DNA of 64,000 nt from Xylocopa sonorina (Eukaryota; Arthropoda; Insecta; Hymenoptera; Apidae), in NCBI RefSeq assembly GCF_050948175.1, contig NW_027490119.1:1054001-1118000 (forward strand), written 5' to 3'. The notes below the pieces were generated by a model. It made no database searches, was not told the DNA's origin, and was given only the letters and a program-made list of their open reading frames with translations. The position numbers and the translations under genes were made by a program. Below are positions 1 to 13,778 of the stretch, one piece after another; the stretch's first letter is position 1, and the number at the start of each line of letters is the position of its first letter.

Positions 1-103
1 GAGAGACGGCGAGTTGCGCCTGGGTGTTGCAGGTGGTGCAGGCGCGTGAGGGTGGTTGCTGTGGTGCGTTGAGAGGGTGGCAGGCGGCACGCCTGACGTC
101 ACA
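1..103 (-). mobile_element. LTR tip of a second gypsy-type element
   Basis: These 103 bases match the right-hand end of both complete LTRs (16663-16765 and 30011-30113) and end at the same tip, with TGACGTCA followed by CA. The rest of this copy lies outside the window. Satellite resumes at once with GTAG (104-107), the same four bases that flank the complete element, so the copy sits at the same monomer position and in the same orientation. Whether it is an independent insertion or a duplicated end of the same one cannot be settled here. Confidence 0.9.
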
Positions 104-899
104 GTAGCGTTTGCAGATATCTACGTATCGAAACAGTAGAGTCCTAATGCTTCTCAAAACGCGATATCGCATCTCATTTCTATGTCTCATGATGAGATAT
201 AATATTCATTGCGAAGTGTCATGTATACCTCGTATTCACTTCAAAACAATGTAAATGCGACACTTCCTTGCTAGGAAATTGCGTTTCCAGATGTCTACGT
301 ATCGAACCAATAGTGTTCTAATGCTTCTGAAAACGAGATGTCGCATCACATTTCTATGTTTCATGATAAGATATAATATTCATTGCGAAGTGTCATGCAT
401 GCCTTGTATTCACTTCAAAAGAATGTAAATGCGACACTTCCTTGCTAGGACGTTGCGTTTGCAGATGTCTACGTATCGATGCAGTAGAGTTCTAATGCTT
501 CTTATACGCGCTTTTGCATCTCATTTCTACGATTCATGATAAGATATAATATTCATTGCGAAGTGACGTGCATACCTCGTATTCACTTCAAAAGAATGTA
601 AATGCAACACTTCCTTGCCAGAAAGTAGCGTTTGCAGATGTCTAGGTATCGAATCAATAGAGTTCTAAAGCTTCTTAAACGCGCTTTCGCATCTCATTTC
701 TATGTTTCATGATAAGATATAATATTCATTGCGAAGAGTCCTGTATACCTGGGATACACTTCAAATGAATGTAAATGCGACACTCCCTAGCTGGGAAATA
801 GCGTCTTGCAGATGTCTACGTATCGAAGCAATAGAGTTCCAATGTTTCTTAAAGCGAGATATCGCATCTCATTTCTATGTTTCATGATAAGATATAATC

Positions 900-2380
900 T
901 ACATTGCGAAGTGTCACGTATACCTCGCATACACTTCAAATGAATGTAAATGCGACACTTCCTTGCTAGAAAATAGCGTTTGCAGATGTCTACGTATCGT
1001 AGCAATAGAGATCTAATGCTTCTTATATCGCGAGATCGCAACTCATATCTATGTTTCACGATAAGATATAATATTCATTGCGAAGTGTTATGTATACCTC
1101 GCATACACTTCAAATGAATGTAAATGCGACAGTTCCTTGCTCGGAAGTAGCGATTGCAGATGTCTACGTATCGAAGCAATAGAGTTCTAATGCTTCTTGA
1201 AACGGGATATCGCATCTCATTTCTATGTCTCATTGTAAGATATAATATTCATTGCGAAGTGTTTTGTATTTCTCGTCTACACTTCAAATGAATGTAAATG
1301 CGACACTCCCTTGCTAGGAGATAGCGTTTGCAGATTTCCACGTATCGTAGCAATAGTGTTCTAATGCATATTAAATCGCGATATCGCATCTCATTTCTAT
1401 GTTTCATGATAAGATATAATATTCATTGCGAAGTCTTATGTATTCCTCGTCTACACAACAAATAAATGTAAATGCGACACCTCTTTTCTAGGAACTAGCG
1501 TTTCCAGATGTCTACGTATCGAAGCAATAGAGTTCTAATGATTCTTAAAACGAGTTATCGCATATCATTTCTATGTTTCATAATAAGATATAATATTCAT
1601 TGTGCAGTGTTATGTACACCTCCTAATAACTTCAAAAGAATGTAAATGCGGCACTTCCTTGCTAGAAAATAGCGTTTGCAGATGCCTACGTATCGTAGCA
1701 ATAGTGTTCTAATGCATATTAAATCGCGATATCGCATCTCATTTCTATGTTTCATGATAAGATATAATATTCATTGTGGAGTGTTATGTATACCTGGTAC
1801 TCATTTCAAAAGAATGTAAATGCGTCACTTCCTTGCCAGGAAGTAGCGTCTGCAGGTGTCTACGTCTCGTAGCAATGGAGTTCTAATGATTCTTAAATCG
1901 CGATATCGCATCTCATTTCTATGTTTCATGATAAGATATAATATACATTGCGAAGTGTCACGTATACCTCGCATACACTTCAAATGAATGTAAATGCGAC
2001 ACTTCCTTGCTAGAAAATAGCGTTTGCAGATGTCTACGTATCGTAGCAATAGAGATCTAATGCTTCTTATATCGCGAGATCGCATCTCATATCTATGTTT
2101 CACGATAAGATATAATATTCATTGCGAAGTGTTATGTATACCTCGCATACACTTCAAATGAATGCAAATGCGACAGTTCCTTGCTCGGAAGTAGCGATTG
2201 CAGATGTCTACGTATCGAAGCAATAGAGTTCTAATGCTTCTTGAAACGGGATATCGCATCTCATTTCTATGTCTCATTATAAGATATAATATTCATTGCG
2301 AAGTGTTTTGCATTTCTCGTCTACACTTCAAATGAATGTAAATGCGACACTCCCTTGCTAGGAGATAGCGTTTGCAGATG
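900..2380. repeat. Six-monomer duplication in the left array
   Basis: Positions 900-1337 recur at 1943-2380, offset about 1043 bp (six monomers), with only a handful of differences, whereas neighbouring monomers differ far more. Shared private variants include TATATCGCGAGATCGCA, a GACAGTTCCTTGCTCGG segment and the CTCCCTTGCTAGGAGATAG segment. This is a higher-order duplication rather than simple monomer tandem repetition. Confidence 0.85.
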
Positions 2381-4109
2381 TCTACGTATCGAAGCAATAG
2401 AGTTCTAATGCTTCTTAAAACGTGATATCGCATCCCACTTCTATTATTCATGATAAGAGATAATATTCATTGCGAAGTGTAATGTATACCTCGTATTCAC
2501 TTCAAAAGAATGTCAATGCGACACTTCCTCGCTAGGATATAGCGATTGCAGATGTCTCCCTATAGAAGCAATTGATTTCTAATGCTTCTTAAATCGCGAT
2601 AACGCATCTCATGTCTATGTTTTGTGATAAGGTATAATATTCAATGTGGAGTGTTGTGTATACTTCGTATTCACTTCAAAAGAATGTAAATGCGGCACAC
2701 CCTTGCTAGGAAATAGTGTTTCCGGATATCTACGTATCGTAGCAATAGAGATCTAATGTTTCTTAAAACGCGATATCGCAACTCATTTATATGTTTCATT
2801 ATAAGATATAATATTCATTGTGCAGTGTTATGTATACCACGTACTCACTTCAAAAGAATGTAAATGCGACACATCCTTGCAAGGAAGTAGCGATTGCAGA
2901 TGTCTACGTATTGTAGCAGTAGCGTTCTAATGCTTCTCAAAACGCGATATCGCATCACATTTCTATGTTTCATGATAAGAAATAATATTCATTGTGGAGT
3001 GTTATGTATACCTCGTATTCACTTCAAAAGTATGTAAATGCGACACATCCTTGCAAGGAAGTAGCGTTGGCAGATGTCTACGTTTCGTAGGATTAGAGTT
3101 CTAATCCTTCTTAGAACGCGATATCGCATCTAATTTCTATGAATCATGATAAGATGTAATATTCATTGCGAAGTGTCTTGTACACCACCCATACACTTCA
3201 AATGAATGTAGATGCGACACTTCCTTGCTAGGAAATAGCGTCTGCAGATGTTTACGTATCGAAGCAACAGAGTTCTAATGCTTCTTAAAACGAGATATCG
3301 CATCTCATTTCTACGTTTTATGATAAGATATACTATTCATTGCGGAGTGTCATGTATACCTCGTATTCACATCAAAAGAATGTAAATACGACACTTCCTT
3401 GCTACGAAATAGTGTCTGCAGATGTCTACGTATCGAAGCAATAGATTTCTAATGCTTCTTAAATCGCCATATAGCATCATATTTCTATGTTTCATGATAA
3501 GATATAGCATTCATTGTGGAGTGTTATGTATACCTCGTATTCACTTCAAATGAATGTATATGCGACACATCCTTCCTAGGAAATACCGTTTGCAGATGTC
3601 TACGTATCGCAGAAAGAGTGTTCTAATGCTTCTTCAAACGCGATATCGCATCTCATTTCTATGTTTCATGATAAGATATAATATTCATTGCGAAGTGTTA
3701 TGTATACCTCGTGTTCACTTCAAAACAATGTAATAGCGGAACATCCTTGCTAAGAAATAGCGTTTCCAGATGTCTACGTATCGCAACAATAGAGTTCTAA
3801 TGCTTCTTAAAACGAGATGTCGCATCTCATTTCTATGTGTCATGATGAGATAAAATATTCATTGCGAAGTGTCATGTATACCTCGTATTCACTTCAAAAG
3901 TATGTAAATGCGACACTTCCTTGATAGGAAATAGCGTCTGCAGATGTCTACGTATCGAAGCAATAAAGTTCTAATGCATCTTAAATCGTGATATCGCAAA
4001 TCATTACTATGTTTCATGAACACATATAATATTCATTGTGCAATGTTATGTATACCTCGCATTTACTCCAAAAGAATGTAAATGCGACACGTCCTTGCTA
4101 GGAAATAGC

Positions 4110-5290
4110 GTTTGTAGATGTCTACGTATCGTAGCAATCGTGTTATAATGCTTCTTATAACGAGATATCGCATCTCATTTCTATGTTTCATGATAACATA
4201 TAATATTCATTGCGAAGTGTTATGTATACCTCGCATACATTTCAAATGAATGTAAATGCGACACTTCCTTGCTAGGAAGTAGCTATTGCAGATGTCTACG
4301 TATCGAAGCAATAGAGTTCTAATGCTTCTTGAAACGGGATATCGCATCTCATTTCTATGTTTCATGATAAGATATAATATTAATTGCGAAGTGTCATGTA
4401 TACCTTGTATTCACCTCAAAAGAATGTAAATGCGACACTTCCGTGCTAGGAAATAGCGTTTGCAGATTTCTGCGTATCGTAGCATTAGATATCTATTGCA
4501 TCCCAAAACGCGATATCGCAACTCATTTCTATGTTTCATGATAATATGTAATATTCATTGCGAAGTGTTATGTATATCTCGTCTACACTTCAGATGAATG
4601 TAAATGCGACACTTCCTTGCTAGGAAATAGCGTTTGCAGATGTCTACGTATCGTAGCAATCGTGTTATAATGCTTCTTATAACGAGATATCGCATCTCAT
4701 TTCAATGTTTCATGATAACATATAATATTTATTGCGAAGTGTCACGTATACATCGCATACACTTCAAATGAATGTAAATGCGACACTTCCTTGCTAGGAA
4801 ATAGCGTTTGCAGGTGTCTACGTATCGAAGCAATAGTGTTCTAATGCTTCTTGAAACGGGATGTCACATCTCGTTTCTATGTTTCATGATAAGATATAGT
4901 GTTCATTGCGAAGAATCACTTATACCTCGCATACACTTCAGAAGAATGTAAATGCGGCACTTCCTTCCTAGGAAATAGCGTTTCTAGATGTCTACGTATC
5001 GTAGCAATAGGGTTCTAATGCTTCTTAAAACGCGATATCACATCACATTTATATGTTTCACGATAAGATATAATATTCATTGCGAAGTTTCATGTATTCC
5101 TCGTATTCACTTCAAATGAATGTAAATGCGACACTTCCTTGCTAGGAAATAGCGTTTGCAGATGTCTACGTATCGTAGCAATCGTGTTATAATGCTTCAT
5201 ATAACGAGATATCGCATCTCATTTCTATGTTTCATGATGACATATAATATTCATTGCGAAGTGTTATGTATACCTCGCATACACTTCAAA
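4110..5290. repeat. Three-monomer higher-order repeat
   Basis: A variant monomer carrying GTAGCAATCGTGTTATAATG occurs at 4131, 4653 and 5175, exactly 522 bp (three monomers) apart each time. The same variant reappears at about 8113, 9678 and 12984, inside larger duplicated blocks. This marks a local three-monomer repeat that was later copied elsewhere in the array. Confidence 0.8.
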
Positions 5291-7495
5291 TGAATGTAAA
5301 TGCGACACTTCCTTGCTAGGAAGTAGCTATTGCAGATGTCTACGTATCCAAGCAATAGAGATCTAATGCTTCTTGAAACGGGATATCGCATCTCATTTCT
5401 ATGTTTCATGATAAGATATAATATTAATTGCGAAGTGTCATGTATATCTTGTATTCACTTCAGAAGAATGTAAATGCAACACTTCCTTGCAAGGAAATAA
5501 CGTTTGCAGATGTCTACGTATCGCAGCAATAGAGTTCCAATGCTTCTTAAAACGCGATATCACATCACATTTCTATGTTTCACGATAAGATATAATATTC
5601 ATTGTGGAGTGTTATTTATACCTCGTATTCACCTCAAGAGAATGTAAATGCGACACTTCCTTGCTAGGAAATAGAGTTTGCAGATTTCTGCGTATCGTAG
5701 CATTAGATTTCTATTGCATCCCAAAACGCGATATCGCATCTCATTTCTATGTTTCATGATAAGATATAATATTTATTGCGAAGTGTCACGTATACATCGC
5801 ATACACTTCAAATGAATGTAAATGCAACACTTCCTTGCTAGGAAATAGCGTTTGCAGATGTCTACGTATCGAAGCAAAAGAGTTCTAATACTTCTTAAAA
5901 CGAGATATCGCATTTCATTCCTATGTTTCATGGTAAGATATACTATTCATTGCGAAGTATCACGTATACCTCGTTTTCACTTCAAAAGAATGTAAATGCG
6001 ACACTCTCTTGCTAGGAAATAGCGTCTGCAGATGTCTACGTATCGTAGCAATAGAATTCTAATGCTTAAATCGCGATATCGCATCTCATTTCTATGTTTC
6101 ATGATAAGATATAATATTGATTGTGGAGTGTTATGTATACCTCGAATTCACTTCAAAAGATTGTAAATGCAACACTTCCTTGCTAGGAAGAAGCGTCTGC
6201 AGATGTCTACGTATCGAAACAATAGTGATCCAATGCTACTTAAATCGCAATACGTTTCATGATAAGATATAATATTCATTGTGCAGTGTTATGTATATCT
6301 CGTCTACACTTCAAATGAATGCAAATGCGACACTATCTTGCTAGGAAATAGCGTTTGCAGATGTCTACGTATAGAAGCAATAGAGTTCCAATGCATCATA
6401 AATCGCAATATCGCATCTCACTTCTACGTTTCATGATAAGATATAATATTCATTGTGCACTGTTATGTATATCTCGTCTACACTTCAAGTGAATGTAAAT
6501 GCGACACTTCCTTGCTTGGAAATAGCGTTTGCAGATGTCTACGTATCGAAGCAATAGAGTTCTAATGCTTCTTAAAACGAGATATCGCATTTCATTTCTA
6601 TGTTTTAGGATAAGTTATAATATTCATTGCGGAGTGTCATGTATACTTCGTATTCACTTCAGAAGTAAGTAAATGCGACATTTGCTTGCTAGGAAATAGC
6701 GTTTGCAGATGTCTACGTAACGAAGCACTAGATTTCTAATGCTTCTTAAATCGTCATATCGAATCTCATTTCTATGTTTCATGATAAGATATAATATTCA
6801 TTGTGGTGTGTTATGTATACCACGTATTCACTTCAAAAGACTGTAAATGCGACACTTCCTTGCTAGGAAATAGCGTCTGCAGATGTCTACGTATCGAAGC
6901 GACAGAGTTATAATGCTCCTTACGACGAGATTTCGCATGTCATTTTAATGTTTCATGATATGATATAATATTCATTGCGAAGTGTCGTGTATGCGTCGTA
7001 TTCACATCAAAAGAATGTAAATGTGACACTTCCTTGCTAGGAAGTAGCGTTTACAGACGTCTACGTATCCAAGCAATAGAGTTCTAATCCTTCTTATATC
7101 GCGATATCGCATCTCATTTCCATGTTTCATGATAAGATATAATATTCATTGTGGAGTGTTATGTATACCTCGTATTCACTTCAAAAGTATGTAAATGCGA
7201 CACTTCCTTGATAGGAAATAGCGTCTGCAGATGTCTACGAATCATAGCAATAGAGTTCTGATGCTACTTAAAACGCGATATCGCATCTCATTTCTATGAT
7301 TCATTATAAGATATATTATTCATTGCGTAGTGTCATGTATACTACGTATTCACTTCAAAAGAATGTAAGTGCGACACATCCTTGGAAGGAAGTAGCGTTG
7401 GCAGATGTCTACGTATCGAAGCAATAGTATTCCTATGCTTCTTAAATCGCGATATCGCACCTCAATTCTACGTTACATGATAATATATAATATTC

Positions 7496-7785
7496 ATTGT
7501 GGATTGTTATGTATACCTCGTATTCACTTCAAAAGAATGTAAATGCGACACTTCCTTGCTCGGAAATTACGTCTGCAGATGTCTACGTATCGTAGCAATA
7601 GAGTTCTACTGCTTCTTAAAACGCGAATGGATCCTCAATCATATGTTTCATGATGAGATGCGAAATTCATTGTGGAGTGTTATGTATATCTCGTCTACAC
7701 TTCAAAAGAATGTAAATGCGACACTTCCTTGCTAGGAAATAGCGTTTGCTGATGTCTACGTATCGAAGCAATAGAGTTCTAATGC
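7496..7785. repeat. Satellite block shared with the right array (copy at 46553-46842)
   Basis: About 290 bp are nearly identical to 46553-46842. Both have the rare variants CGCGAATGGATCCTCAATCA, a GAAATTCATTGTGG segment in place of the usual AATATTCATT, and GTTTGCTGATG in place of GTTTGCAGATG. I counted about five differences. The copies lie on opposite sides of the gypsy insertion, so the two arrays share recent ancestry. Confidence 0.8.
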
Positions 7786-8367
7786 TCCTTGAAACGGGAT
7801 ATCGCATCTCATTTCTATGTTTCATGATAAGATATAATATTAATTGCGAAGTGTCATGTATACCTTGTATTCACCTCAAAAGAATGTAAATGCGACACTT
7901 CCGTGCTAGGAAATAGCGTTTGCAGATTTCTGCGTATCGTAGCATTAGGTATCTATTGCATCCCAAAACGCGATATCGCAACTCATTTCTATGTTTCATG
8001 ATAATATGTAATATTCATTGCGAAGTGTTATGTATATCTCGTCTACACTTCAGATGAATGTAAATGCGACACTTCCTTGCTAGGAAATAGCGTTTGCAGA
8101 TGTCTACGTATCGTAGCAATCGTGTTATAATGCTTCTTATAACGAGATATCGCATCTCATTTCTATGTTTCATGATAACATATAATATTTATTGCGAAGT
8201 GTCACGTATACATCGCATACACTTCAAATGAATGTAAATGCGACACTTCCTTGCTAGGAAATAGCGTTTGCAGGTGTCTACGTATCGAAGCAATAGTGTT
8301 CTAATGCTTCTTGAAACGGGATGTCACATCTCGTTTCTATGTTTCATGATAAGATATAATATTCATT

Positions 8368-10472
8368 GCGAAGTGACACGCATACCTCGTATTCACTTCA
8401 AATGAATGTAAATGCGACACTTCCTTGCTAGGAAATAGCGTTTGCAGATGTCTACGTATCGAAGCAATAGAGTTCTAATGCTTCTCAAAACGCAATATCG
8501 CATCCCCTTTCTATGTTTCATGATAAGATATAATATTCATTGTGGAGTGTTATGTATACCTCGTGTTCACTTCAAAAGGATGTAAATGCTACACTTCCTT
8601 GCTAGGAAATAGCGTTTGCAGATGTCTACGTATCATAGCAATAGTGTTCTGATGCTTCTTAAAACGCGATGTCGCTCCTCATTTCTATGTTCCATAATAA
8701 GATATAATATTCATTGCGAAGTGTCAAGTATACCTCGCATACACTTCAATTAAATGTAAATGCGACACTTCCATTTTAGGAAGTTACGTTTCCAGATGTC
8801 TACGTATCGAAGCAATAGAGTTCTAATGCTTCTTAAATCGCGATATCGCATCTCATTTCTATGTTTCATGATAATATATAATATTCATTGCGAAGTGTTA
8901 TGTATATCTCGTCTACACTTCAGATGAATGTAAATGCGACACTTCCCAGCTAGGAAATTGCGTTTGCAAATGTCTACGTATCGAAGCAATAGAATTCTAA
9001 TGCTTCTTATACGCGCTTTTGCATCTCATTTCTACGATTCATGATAAGATATAATATTCATTGCGAAGTGACACGCATACCTCGTATTCACTTCAAATGA
9101 ATGTAAATGCGACACTTCCTTGCTAGGAAATAGCGTTTGCAGATATCTACGTATCGAAGACATAGAGTTCTAATGCTTCTTATATCGCGATGTTGCATCT
9201 CATTTCTCTGTTTCATGATAGGATATAATATTCATTGCGAAGTGCCACTTATACTTCGCAAACACTTCAGACGAATGTAAATGCGACACTTCCTTGCTAG
9301 GAAACAGCGTCTGCAGGTGTCTACGCATCGTAGCAATAGAGTTCTAAATCTTCTTAAAACGCGATATCACATCACATTTCTATGTTTCATGGTAGGACAT
9401 AATATTCATTGCGAAGTTTCACGTATTCCTCGTATTCACTTCAAATGGATGTAAATGCGACACTACCTTGCTAGGAAATAGCGATTGCAGATGCCTACGT
9501 ATCGAAGCAATGGAGTTCTAATGCTTCTTGGAACAGGATATCGCATCTCATTTCTATGTCTCATGATAAGATATATTATTAACTGCGAAGTTTCATGTAT
9601 TCCTCGTATTCACTTCAAATGAATGTAAATGCGACACTTCCTTGCTAGGAAATAGCGTTTGCAGATGTCTACGTATCGTAGCAATCGTGTTATAATGCTT
9701 CTTATAACGAGATATCGCATCACATTTATATGTTTCATGATACGATAAAATATTCATTGTGCAGTGTTATGTATACATCGTATTCTCTTCAAAAGAATGT
9801 AAATGCGACACTACCTTGCTAGGAAATAGCGTTTGCAGATGTCTACGTATCGTAGGAATAAAGTTCTAATGCTTCTCAAAACGCGATATCGCATCTCATT
9901 TCTATGTTTACTCATAAGATATAATATTCAGTGTGGAGTGTTATGTATACAGCGTATTCACTTCAAGAGAATGTAAATGCGACACTTCCTTTCTAGGAAA
10001 TTACGTTTCCAGATGTCTGCGTATCGAAACAATAGAGTTCTAGTGCTTCCTAAAAAGCGATATCGCACCTCACTTCTATGATTCATGATAAGATATAATA
10101 TTCATTGCGGAGTGTCATGTATACTTCGTATTCACTTCAAAAGAATGTAAATGCGGCACTTCCTTGCTAGGATATAGCGCTTGCAGATGTCTACGTATAG
10201 AAGCAATCGAGTTCTAATGCATCTTAAATCGCGATATCGCATCTCATTTCTATGTTTCATGATAAAATATAATGTTCATTGTGGAATGTCGTGTATACCT
10301 CGCATACACTTCAAAGGAATGTAAAGGCGTCCATTCCTTGCTAGGATATAGCGCCTGCAGATGTCTATGTATCAAGGCAATAAAATTCTAATGCTTCTAA
10401 AAACGCGATGTCGCATCTCATTTCTATGTTTCCTGATAAGAAACAATATTCATTATGGAGTGTTATGTATAC
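8368..10472. repeat. Large satellite duplication, copy A
   Basis: This block is repeated at 11325-13778. The offset is about 2957 bp (17 monomers) in its first part and 3306 bp (19 monomers) from about 9280 on, because copy B holds two extra monomers around 12226-12570. Shared private variants include GAAGTGACACGCATACCTCG, the AACAGGATATCGC segment, ATAAAGTTCTAATGC and GATAAGAAA(C/T)AATATTCATTA. Confidence 0.88.
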
Positions 10473-10976
10473 CTCGTATTCACTTCAAAAGAATGTAAAT
10501 GCGACACTTCTTTGCTAGGAAATAGCGATTGCAGATATCTACGTATCGTAGCAATAGAGTTCTCTAGCTTTTTAAATCGCGCTATCGCATCCCATTTCTA
10601 TGTTTCATGATAAGATATAATATTCATTGCGAAGGGTCACGTACACCTCATAGTCACTTCAAAGGAATGTAAATGCGACACTTGGTTGCTAGGAAATAGC
10701 GTCTGCAGATGTCTACGTATCATAGAAATGGGGATCTAATGCTACTTAAAACGCGATATAGCATCTCATTTCTATGTTTCATGAGAAGATATAATATACA
10801 TTGCGATGTGTCATGTATACCTCGCATACGCTTCAAATGAATGTAAATGCGACACTTGCTTGCTAGGAAATAGCGTTTGTAGGTGTCTACGTATCGAAAC
10901 AATAGAGTTCTAATGCATCTTAAAACGCGATATCGCACCTCATTTCTATGTCTCATGATAAGATATAATATTCATT

Positions 10977-11324
10977 GCGAAGTGACACGCATACCTCGTA
11001 TTCACTTCAAATGAATGTAAATGCGACTCTTCCTTGCTAGGAAATAGCGTTTGCAGATGTCTACGTATCGAAGCAATAGAGTTCTAATGCTTCTCAAAAC
11101 GCAATATCGCATCCCCTTTCTATGTTTCATGATAAGATATAATATTCATTGTGGAGTGTTATGTATACCTCGTATTCACTTCAAAAGGATGTAAATGCTA
11201 CACTTCCTTGCTAGGAAATAGCGTTTGCAGATGTCTACGTATCATAGCAATAGTGTTCTGATGCTTCTTAAAACGCGATATCGCACCTCATTTCTATGTC
11301 CAATGATAAGATATAATATTCATT
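10977..11324. repeat. Two-monomer partial copy preceding copy B
   Basis: The two monomers beginning GCGAAGTGACACGC at 10977 repeat the two that begin at 11325 (offset 348 bp) and at 8368. A two-monomer slippage or unequal exchange at the left edge of copy B explains the pattern. Confidence 0.8.
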
Positions 11325-13778
11325 GCGAAGTGACACGCATACCTCGTATTCACTTCAAATGAATGTAAATGCGACACTTCCTTGCTAGGAAATAGCGTTT
11401 GCAGATGTCTACGTATCGAAGCAATAGAGTTCTAATGCTTCTCAAAACGCAATATCGCATCCCCTTTCTATGTTTCATGATAAGATATAATATTCATTGT
11501 GGAGTGTTATGTATACCTCGTGTTCACTTCAAAAGGATGTACATGCTACACTTCCTTGCTAGGAAATAGCGTTTGCAGATGTCTACGTATCATAGCAATA
11601 GTGTTCTGATGCTTCTTAAAACGCGATGTCGCTCCTCATTTCTATGTTCCATGATAAGATATAATATTCATTGCGAAGTGTCAAGTATACCTCGCATACA
11701 CTTCAATTGAATGTAAATGCGACACTTCCATTTTAGGAAGTTACGTTTCCAGATGTCTACGTATCGAAGCAATAGAGTTCTAATGCTTCTTAAATCGCGA
11801 TATCGCATCTCATTTCTATGTTTCATGATAATATATAATATTCATTGCGAAGTGTTATGTATATCTCGTCTACACTTCAGATGAATGTAAATGCGACACT
11901 TCCCAGCTAGGAAATTGCGTTTGCAAATGTCTACGTATCGAAGCAATAGAATTCTAATGCTTCTTATACGCGCTTTTGCATCTCATTTCTACGATTCATG
12001 ATAAGATATAATATTCATTGCGAAGTGACACGCATACCTCGTATTCACTTCAAATGAATGTAAATGCGACACTTCCTTGCTAGGAAATAGCGTTTGCAGA
12101 TATCTACGTATCGAAGACATAGAGTTCTAATGCTTCTTATATCGCGATGTTGCATCTCATTTCTCTGTTTCATGATAGGATATAATATTCATTGCGAAGT
12201 GCCACTTATACTTCGCAAACACTTCAAATGAATGTAAATGCGACACTTCATTGCTAGGAAATAGCGTTTGCAGATGTCTACGTATCGAGGCAATAGTGTT
12301 CTACTGCTTCTTAAAACGGGATAACGCATCTCATTTCTATGTATCATGATAAGATATAATATTCATTGCGAAGTGTTATGTATACCTCGCATACACTTGA
12401 AATGTATGTAAATGCAACACTTCCTTGCTAGGAAATAGCGTTTGCAGATGTCTACATATCGTAGCAACAGTGGCCCAATGCTTCTTATAACGCGACATCG
12501 CATGTCATTTCTATGTTTCATGATAAGATATAATATTCATTTGCGAAGTGTCATATATACCTCGCACACACTTCAGAAGAATGTAAAGGCGACACTTCCT
12601 TGCTAGGAAACAGCGTCTATAGGTGTCTACGCATCGTAGCAATAGAGTTCTAAATCTTCTTAAAACGCGATATCACATCACATTTCTATGTTTCATGATA
12701 GGACATAATATTCATTGCGAAGTTTCACGTATTCCTCGTATTCACTTCAAATGGAGGTAAATGCGACACTACCTTGCTAGGAAATAGCGATTGCAGATGC
12801 CTACGTATCGAAGCAATGGAGTTCTAATGCTTCTTGGAACAGGATATCGCATCTCATTTCTATGTTTCATGATAAGATATATTATTAACTGCGAAGTTTC
12901 ATGTATTCCTCGTATTCACTTCAAATGAATGTAAATGCGACACTTCCTTGCTAGGAAATAGCGTTTGCAGATGTCTACGTATCGTAGCAATCGTGTTATA
13001 ATGCTTCTTATAACGAGATATCGCATCTCATTTATATGTTTCATGATACGATAAAATATTCATTGTGCAGTGTTATGTATACATCGTATTCTCTTCAAAA
13101 GAATGTAAATGCGACACTACCTTGCTAGGAAATAGCGTTTGCAGATGTCTACGTATCGTAGGAATAAAGTTCTAATGCATCTCAAAACGCGATATCGCAT
13201 CTCATTTCTATGTTTAATCATATGATATAATATTCAGTGTGGAGTGTTATGTATACAGCGTATTCACTTCAAGAGAATGTAAATGCGACACTTCCTTTCT
13301 AGGAAATTACGTTTCCAGATGTCTGCGTATCGAAACAATAGAGTTCTAGTGGTTCCTAAAAAGCGATATCGCACCTCACTTCTATGATTCATAATAAGAT
13401 ATAATATTCATTGCGGAGTGTCATGTATACTTCGTATTCACTTCAAAAGAATGTAAATGCGGCACTTCCTTGCTAGGATATAGCGCTTGCAGATGTCTAC
13501 GTATAGAAGCAATCGAGTTCTAATGCATCTTAAATCGCGATATCGCATCTCATTTCTATGTTTCATGATAAAATATAATGTTCATTTTGGAATGTCGTGT
13601 ATACCTCGCATACACTTCAAAGGAATGTAAAGGCGTCCATTCCTTGCTAGGATATAGCGCCTGCAGATGCCTATGTATCAAGGCAATAGAATTCTAATGC
13701 TTCTAAAAACGCGATGTCGCATCACATTTCTATGTTTCCTGATAAGAAATAATATTCATTATGGAGTGTTATGTATAC
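11325..13778. repeat. Large satellite duplication, copy B
   Basis: Second copy of the block at 8368-10472, carrying two additional monomers near 12226-12570. The copies stop matching after GTTATGTATACCTCG at about 10472 and 13778, where one goes on with a TATTCACTT monomer and the other with a CATACACTT monomer. Confidence 0.88.
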
